DNA of 64,000 nt from Pseudonocardia sp. MH-G8 (lineage in GTDB: Bacteria > Actinomycetota > Actinomycetes > Mycobacteriales > Pseudonocardiaceae). The position numbers and the translations under genes were made by a program. The DNA is taken from positions 558,001 to 622,000 of the forward strand of contig NZ_NKYF01000001.1 in the NCBI RefSeq assembly GCF_002262885.1, read 5' to 3'. Below, in pieces: positions 59,426-64,000 of this stretch; positions within the stretch are counted from its first letter, which is position 1; each line of letters begins with the position of its first letter. The notes beneath the pieces were generated by a model, which was not told the origin of the DNA, searched no databases, and saw only the letters and a list, made by a program, of their open reading frames with translations.

Positions 59426-60157
59426 ATGCGTCCGGGGCGAGCCGATGTGGTGGCCGAAGATCTACTGCAGCTCATCCTCGACGGCACCTTCCCCGTAGGC
59501 GGCGCCCTGCCCAGCGAATCCGACCTGGCGGGCCGGTTCGGCGTCAGCAGGCTCACGGTGCGCGAGGCGATCCGCTCACTCGTCCACACCCGGGTGCTGG
59601 ACGTCCAGCAGGGGCGCTCGACCCTGGTCAACCCCACTGACAGGTGGTCGCCGCTGGACGGCAGGCTCCTGCTGGCCCGCAGCCGCTCCGGTGGCGACCC
59701 GCTGCTGCTGCCGCGGCGCCTGCTGGAGGCCCGCCGGGCCGTCGAGGTGGCGATCGTCGAGCTCGCGGCGGCACGGCGCCAGGAGTCGCACCTCGAGCGC
59801 CTGCACACCCTGCACGAGCAGATGCTCGACGGGCACGCCCGAGGCGACGCGGTCGCCACGGCCGAGGCCGACCTCGCGTTCCACGCCGCGCTCTTCGACG
59901 CGGCCGACAACGTGTTCCTCGACGCGCTGTTCGAGCCGCTGGCGGGCGTGCTGCGGGCGATGCGCCAGGAGACCTCGGCCGTGCCGGACTTCCGCAGCCA
60001 CGCCCTCGACCGGCACGCCGCGATCCTGCGGGCCGTCGAGGCGGGCAACCCCGCCGCCGCCCGCGCGGCGATGGAGGCGCACCTGCAGCAGACCGAGGAC
60101 GACGTCGAGCGCTACCTCGGTACTGCTGCCGGCACGCCTGCGGTCACCCGATCTTGA
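59426..60157 (+). CDS. GntR/FadR-family transcriptional regulator
   Basis: A 243-aa regulator. The N-terminal winged helix is DVVAEDLLQLILDGTFPVGG and LPSESDLAGRFGVSRLTVRE; a C-terminal all-helical FCD domain has the metal-site pattern spread over EARRAVEVAIVELAA, DLAFHAALFDAADN and HALDRHAAILRAVEAGN. FCD regulators sense carboxylates. The 3' end overlaps the convergent Nramp-like gene by 14 nt. It is a plausible controller of that transporter and of the Tct transporter behind it. Confidence 0.9.
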   Translation: MRPGRADVVAEDLLQLILDGTFPVGGALPSESDLAGRFGVSRLTVREAIRSLVHTRVLDVQQGRSTLVNPTDRWSPLDGRLLLARSRSGGDPLLLPRRLLEARRAVEVAIVELAAARRQESHLERLHTLHEQMLDGHARGDAVATAEADLAFHAALFDAADNVFLDALFEPLAGVLRAMRQETSAVPDFRSHALDRHAAILRAVEAGNPAAARAAMEAHLQQTEDDVERYLGTAAGTPAVTRS

Positions 60158-61559
60158 GCCCGAAGACGCTCAGCAGCGTGTAGATCCCGAGCAGCCCGAT
60201 CGCCACGCTGCTCACGCCGAGGGCGATCGAGAAGCCCCGACCGCCGTAGAGACGCGGGTCGGTCTCGGTGCGGCGCAGGTAGTAGACCGCGACCACCACG
60301 GCGACGAGGAACACGCCCGTCATCACGCCGCCGATCTGCACCATGATCACCGGCGACTGGATCGTCATGAAGCACACGCCCCAGATCACCGGGAGCGCCA
60401 CGGTGAAGACCCGGATCCAGCGCAGCCGCGCCACCGGGTCCTGCCAGTCCAGCACGCCGAACGTGGCGAGCAGGTTCGTGTACATCCGCGCCCAGCTGGG
60501 GATCGAGGCCCACATCGTCGAGCCCAGCACCGCGATCGCCCCGACCAGGAAGATCACGCCGGCCCACTCGCCGAGCGTGTCGGTGTAGATGCGGGACAGG
60601 GTGGTGATCATGCCGTTGCCCTCGGGCACGAGGCCCTGCGGGTTCAGCACGGCCGCGCCCATGAGGTAGAAGGCCAGCGTGCCGAAGGTGTAGATCACCC
60701 AGGACACCGCGGCGTCCTTGTACATCACCCGGATCCAGCCGTTGGCGCGGCGGACCCACGCCTCGCTGCCGTCGTTGGGCCCGACCCAGCGCGCGTAGCC
60801 CTTCTCGACGCACCAGTAGGTGTAGAAGGTGATCTCGTCGGCCCCGACGCCGGTGATGCCGAACATGGCGACGGCGGCACCGACCGCACCCGCCGGGATC
60901 AGGAACATCAGACCACTGCCCAGGTCACCCGCGCTGTATCCGAAGGGCGTGAGCGGCAGCCCGAGTGCGATGAGCACCGTGACGACCGAGAAGACCACCA
61001 CGAGCGCGACGGCGCCGCGCTCGATCAGCGAGTAGCGGTTCGAGTACAGCATCGTGATGCTGAAGGCGGCGAGCACGACCGTCCACAGCAGCAGGGAGCC
61101 GAACCCCAGCGGCTCCCCGACGATCGGGAACAGGATGCTGAACGCCGCCGCCGTCCCGCCGATGATGCCGCCGAGTTGCAGCAGCTTGGACAGCGCCAGC
61201 AACGTCCACAAGACGTTGACCCAGCCGATCGGGCCGATCCGCGGCGGCACCTTGTTGTAGCCGGTGAGCGCCGGTTGGCCGGTCGCGATCGTCCAGCGCG
61301 CCAGCTCCACCTGCAGGGCGACCTTCACCAGCGTGCTGATGATCACCAGCCACAGCAGCGCGAACCCGGCCTCGGCTCCCAGCGTGGTGGTGGCGATCAG
61401 CTCGCCGGAGCCCACGATCGACGCGCTGAGGATCAGTCCCGGCCCCAGGTAGCGGAAGCTGTTGCGCCACCCGACCGGCGGCTCCTTGATGCCATCGGCC
61501 GTGAGGGTGTACGGGTCAGCGAGATCGAGCCCGCCCGACTTCTCCGTGCTCTCGGACAT
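60144..61559 (-). CDS. Nramp-related membrane transporter (divergent)
   Basis: About 471 aa with 11-12 hydrophobic helices arranged as in Nramp/SLC11. Helix 1 reads RYLGPGLILSASIVGSGELI, where classical Mn/Fe Nramp proteins have DPGN; here the segment is VGSGE, so the usual metal-binding Asp/Asn are missing. Helix 6 has FGITGVGADEITFYTYW in place of MPHN-type residues. The protein therefore belongs to a divergent Nramp-like branch whose substrate may be another cation or an organic solute. The ATG at 61559 is preceded by GAGAGGG; an in-frame GTG at 61574 is less likely. 3' overlap with the GntR gene. Confidence 0.83.
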   Translation of the reverse strand: MSESTEKSGGLDLADPYTLTADGIKEPPVGWRNSFRYLGPGLILSASIVGSGELIATTTLGAEAGFALLWLVIISTLVKVALQVELARWTIATGQPALTGYNKVPPRIGPIGWVNVLWTLLALSKLLQLGGIIGGTAAAFSILFPIVGEPLGFGSLLLWTVVLAAFSITMLYSNRYSLIERGAVALVVVFSVVTVLIALGLPLTPFGYSAGDLGSGLMFLIPAGAVGAAVAMFGITGVGADEITFYTYWCVEKGYARWVGPNDGSEAWVRRANGWIRVMYKDAAVSWVIYTFGTLAFYLMGAAVLNPQGLVPEGNGMITTLSRIYTDTLGEWAGVIFLVGAIAVLGSTMWASIPSWARMYTNLLATFGVLDWQDPVARLRWIRVFTVALPVIWGVCFMTIQSPVIMVQIGGVMTGVFLVAVVVAVYYLRRTETDPRLYGGRGFSIALGVSSVAIGLLGIYTLLSVFGLKIG

Positions 61560-61621
61560 CCTCGTCCCTCTCACTCATCTGATGTCTTGCGGGAGGATGG
61601 TGTCCTGTTGAGGGGGGCACG

Positions 61622-63130
61622 TCAATGTCGGAGAGGCCTCCGTCCGGTCAGCGCACGTAACGATCTGCGCAACACGGGGTAGAGCAGGACCAGCAGCGTG
61701 ATCACCAGCAGCGCCGCGCTGATCGGCCGCGTCAGGAACTGCGTGAGGTCCCAGTTGGTCTTGATGACGCTCTGCATGAAGTTCTTCTCGACGATCGGGC
61801 CCAGCACGAGCCCGAGCACCACGGGCGCCAGCGGGAAGCCCGTGCGCTCCAGCAGGTAGCCGAGCACGCCGAGCGCGAGCATCACGCCGATCTCGAGGTA
61901 GCCGTTGTTGATCGAGAACGCGCCGACGACGCAGAACGCGACGATGATCGGCATCAGCAGCGCCGGCGGGACCCGCAGCAGGGCGCCGCTGGACCGCACC
62001 GCGAGGTAGCCCAGCGGGATCAGCAGCAGGTTGGCCAGGATGAAGACCAGGTAGATCCCGTACAGCAGGGGTGCCTCGGCACCGAAGAGCTCCGGCCCCG
62101 GCTGCACGCCCTTGACCAGCAGCACGCCGAGCAGGATCGCCGTGATCGTGTCGCCGGGAATGCCGAACACGAGCGTCGGGACGTACGCCGAGGCCAGCGC
62201 GGCGTTGTTGGCCGAGCCCGCCGAGACGATCGGCTCGACGTGCCCATCGCCCTTCCCGAAGAGGTGCCCGTCCTTCGAGGCGTTCTTGGTGGCCGCGTAC
62301 GACACCCAGGCCGCGATGTCGCCGCCCGCACCGGGTAGCGCGCCGATCGCGCCGCCGATGACGTTGCCGCTCACCACGCCGCGGCGGTAGCGCCACAGCG
62401 CGCGCCGCGTGTCGCGGAACATCCCGCGCGTGCGCAGCCGCACCGGCTCGATGCGCCCGGGCGGGTGCAGCACGTTGCGCAGCACCTCCGACAGGCCGAA
62501 GAGCCCGATCATCGCGGGGATGAAGCTGATCCCCTGCAACAGGTCGGTGCTGCCGAACGTGAAGCGGGCGTAGCCCAGCGCGATGTCGATCCCGACCGTC
62601 GCCAGCAGCAGCCCGATGCAGAGCGAGATGGCGCCCTTGAGCTGCGACCCCTGCGAGATGATCACGGATGCGGTGAGGCCGAGCACCGCCACCCAGAAGT
62701 ACTCGTACGAGGTGAACTGCAGCGCGAACTCGGCCAGGGCGGGCGCCGCCACCATGAGCACGACGGCCCCGACGATGCCGCCGATCACCGACCCGCCGAG
62801 CGCGACGCCGAGGACCAGCGCCCCGTTGCCGGCCTGCGTCTGGCGGTAGGCGTCCTCGGTGTAGGCGGCGCTGGCCGGCGTGCCGGGCATCCGGACCAGC
62901 GCCGAGGGCAGGTCCCCGGAGAAGATCGCCATCGCCGACATCGTGATCACCGCCGCGATCGCCGGCAGCGGGTCGAGGAAGAACGCGAACGGCACCAGCA
63001 GGGCCGTCGCCAGCGTGGCCGTGAGGCCCGGGATGGCCCCGATGAACAGTCCGTAGACGGCCGAGGCGAGCACGACCACCAGCAGCGTGGGGTCGGCGAG
63101 CATCCCGAACGCCGTTGCGAGGTCTCCCAT
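61622..63130 (-). CDS. Tripartite tricarboxylate transporter large permease, TctA family
   Basis: A 502-aa membrane protein of about 12 helices. TctA signatures are AVYGLFIGAIPGLTATLATAL, GDLPSALVRMPGTPASAAYTEDAY, IGALPGAGGDIAAWVSYA and the second-half repeat GSANNAALASAYVPTLVFGIPGD. With TctB and the TctC receptor it forms a Na+-coupled carboxylate importer. The ATG at 63130 follows the TctB stop by 2 nt, so translation is coupled. Confidence 0.92.
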   Translation of the reverse strand: MGDLATAFGMLADPTLLVVVLASAVYGLFIGAIPGLTATLATALLVPFAFFLDPLPAIAAVITMSAMAIFSGDLPSALVRMPGTPASAAYTEDAYRQTQAGNGALVLGVALGGSVIGGIVGAVVLMVAAPALAEFALQFTSYEYFWVAVLGLTASVIISQGSQLKGAISLCIGLLLATVGIDIALGYARFTFGSTDLLQGISFIPAMIGLFGLSEVLRNVLHPPGRIEPVRLRTRGMFRDTRRALWRYRRGVVSGNVIGGAIGALPGAGGDIAAWVSYAATKNASKDGHLFGKGDGHVEPIVSAGSANNAALASAYVPTLVFGIPGDTITAILLGVLLVKGVQPGPELFGAEAPLLYGIYLVFILANLLLIPLGYLAVRSSGALLRVPPALLMPIIVAFCVVGAFSINNGYLEIGVMLALGVLGYLLERTGFPLAPVVLGLVLGPIVEKNFMQSVIKTNWDLTQFLTRPISAALLVITLLVLLYPVLRRSLRALTGRRPLRH

Positions 63131-63132
63131 CC

Positions 63133-63654
63133 CTATCCCAGCCCCAGCAGGCCGGTCGGCAGCGGCACGAGCAGCAACTCCTGGAACAGCAGCACGACGA
63201 TCCCGGTGGTGGCCGCGGCGGCCAGGGCCGCGACGAGGGGTTTGCCCCCGAGCAGCCACATCAGCAGGAACAGCAGCACGGCCATCGTCAGCAGGAAGCC
63301 GAGCACCTCGGCCAGCAGCAGGTAGGCGACGACGAGCCCGACCACCGCGAGCGCCCGGACCACGCCCTGACCGGTGACGGGGGCCGCGGGCGCCACCGGC
63401 CGCCCGCGGGCGAGCACGGCGCGCACGACCAGCACCAGCCCGAACACGAGGAGCAGCGCGCCGACGATCCCCGGGAAGAGCGCGGGGCCCGGCTGCCCGT
63501 CCGGCAGCTCGGGGAACGTGCGCACGTGCAGCACCACCGCCGCGCCGAGCGCGGCCGCGAGCAGGGCGGCAACCAGGTCGTGGCGCCACGGGACCGCCGC
63601 GGGAACCGGTCCGGCGACGGGCGCCGCGTCGGCGGGCGGGGGTCCGCCCGTCAC
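63133..63654 (-). CDS. Tripartite tricarboxylate transporter small permease, TctB family
   Basis: A 173-aa protein with four helices, the small membrane subunit of the Tct transporter. The TctB pattern is DLVAALLAAALGAAVVLHVR, then ELPDGQPGPALFPGIVGALLL, and at the end FQELLLVPLPTGLLGLG. GTG at 63654 overlaps the receptor-gene stop (GTGA). Confidence 0.88.
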   Translation of the reverse strand: MTGGPPPADAAPVAGPVPAAVPWRHDLVAALLAAALGAAVVLHVRTFPELPDGQPGPALFPGIVGALLLVFGLVLVVRAVLARGRPVAPAAPVTGQGVVRALAVVGLVVAYLLLAEVLGFLLTMAVLLFLLMWLLGGKPLVAALAAAATTGIVVLLFQELLLVPLPTGLLGLG

Positions 63655-64000
63655 GCGGCCAGCCCGGCGGCGCGCATGATCTCGCCCTTCTCCGCGTCCT
63701 GCTCGGCCAGGTACTCCCCGAAGCCCGCGGCGTCGCGCCAGACGATGCCGAACCCGGCCGTACCCATGAACTCCTCGTACTCCGGGCTGTGCACGATCCC
63801 GTCGAGGTGGCAGGAGAGCTCGGACACCACGTCCTCGGGCAGGCCCTCGGGCCCGGCGATGCCTCGCCAGGCGGCCATCGTGAAGTCGAGACCCTGTTCG
63901 CGCAGCGTGGGCACGTCCGGGAACTTCGCGTCGCGCTCCTCGGCCATCACCGCGAGGGCCTTCGCACGCCCGGCCTCGATCATGGTCTGGTTCTCGACGA
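63651..64000 (-). CDS. TctC/Bug-type substrate-binding protein (5' part outside window)
   Basis: The C-terminal about 116 residues of an extracytoplasmic solute receptor of the Bug/TctC family: VENQTMIEAGRAKALAVMAE, PDVPTLREQGLDFTMAAWRG, GPEGLPEDVVSELSCHLDGI, EYLAEQDAEKGEIMRAAGLAA. The frame is open to the window end, so the signal peptide and first domain are not visible. It binds the carboxylate ligand for the TctAB permease. Confidence 0.85.
   Translation of the reverse strand, partial: VENQTMIEAGRAKALAVMAEERDAKFPDVPTLREQGLDFTMAAWRGIAGPEGLPEDVVSELSCHLDGIVHSPEYEEFMGTAGFGIVWRDAAGFGEYLAEQDAEKGEIMRAAGLAA

Overview
The window reads as a chromosome segment of a very high-GC actinobacterium. Every long gene has strong GC3 bias, and the content fits: a WhiB protein, F420-type luciferase-like and NDMA-dependent alcohol dehydrogenases, HisKA_3 kinase/LuxR pairs, and many leaderless starts with TANNNT boxes 6-8 nt upstream. 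The overall flavour resembles Pseudonocardia and relatives, but that placement is inference and was not tested by a search.

Layout. 1-2.8 kb: a GAF histidine kinase/NarL-type regulator pair and an IclR regulator. 2.8-18.8 kb: catabolic genes. A leftward run encodes two NDMA-type alcohol dehydrogenases, a luciferase-like oxidoreductase, a phenylacetate-CoA-ligase-like enzyme, a UGSC-family protein with its partner, a zinc alcohol dehydrogenase and an amidohydrolase. Divergent from it are a benzoylformate decarboxylase and an MHS-type permease, followed by a LysR gene and a Rieske/amidohydrolase/amidohydrolase/haloacetate-dehalogenase-like operon. 18.8-23.6 kb: CinA, a repeat-bearing non-coding kilobase, a patatin and a GT2 glycosyltransferase.

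24.2-37.3 kb holds the most unusual locus: two tandem copies of an exopolysaccharide operon. Each has a C-terminally shortened nucleotide-sugar 6-dehydrogenase, a hyaluronan-synthase-like processive GT2, a membrane-anchored right-handed beta-helix protein and a lipoprotein related to AlgG-type C5-epimerases. The first copy also has a PL14-type polyuronate lyase lipoprotein. Together they suggest synthesis, surface modification and trimming of a uronic-acid polymer outside the cell. A strong terminator separates the copies, and only the second has a perfect CRP/GlxR-type palindrome upstream.

37.3-55.5 kb is a selenocysteine island. It contains selC (tRNA-Sec, anticodon UCA), a formate dehydrogenase alpha subunit with an in-frame UGA at residue 190 followed by a SECIS-like hairpin, its FeS and NrfD-type membrane subunits, and selD, selA and selB. 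Interspersed are an amidase-fold protein lacking the nucleophilic serine, two PhoX-like Tat proteins, a Cds1-type cysteine desulfhydrase, a SET-domain protein and a DivIVA-like coiled-coil protein.

55.5-64 kb carries signalling and transport genes: a STAS anti-sigma antagonist, a WhiB3/WhiD-type regulator behind a perfect CRP-type palindrome, a LOV-GAF-PP2C (blue-light) phosphatase, a FadR-type regulator, a divergent Nramp-like transporter and a TctA/TctB/TctC tricarboxylate transporter cut by the window end.
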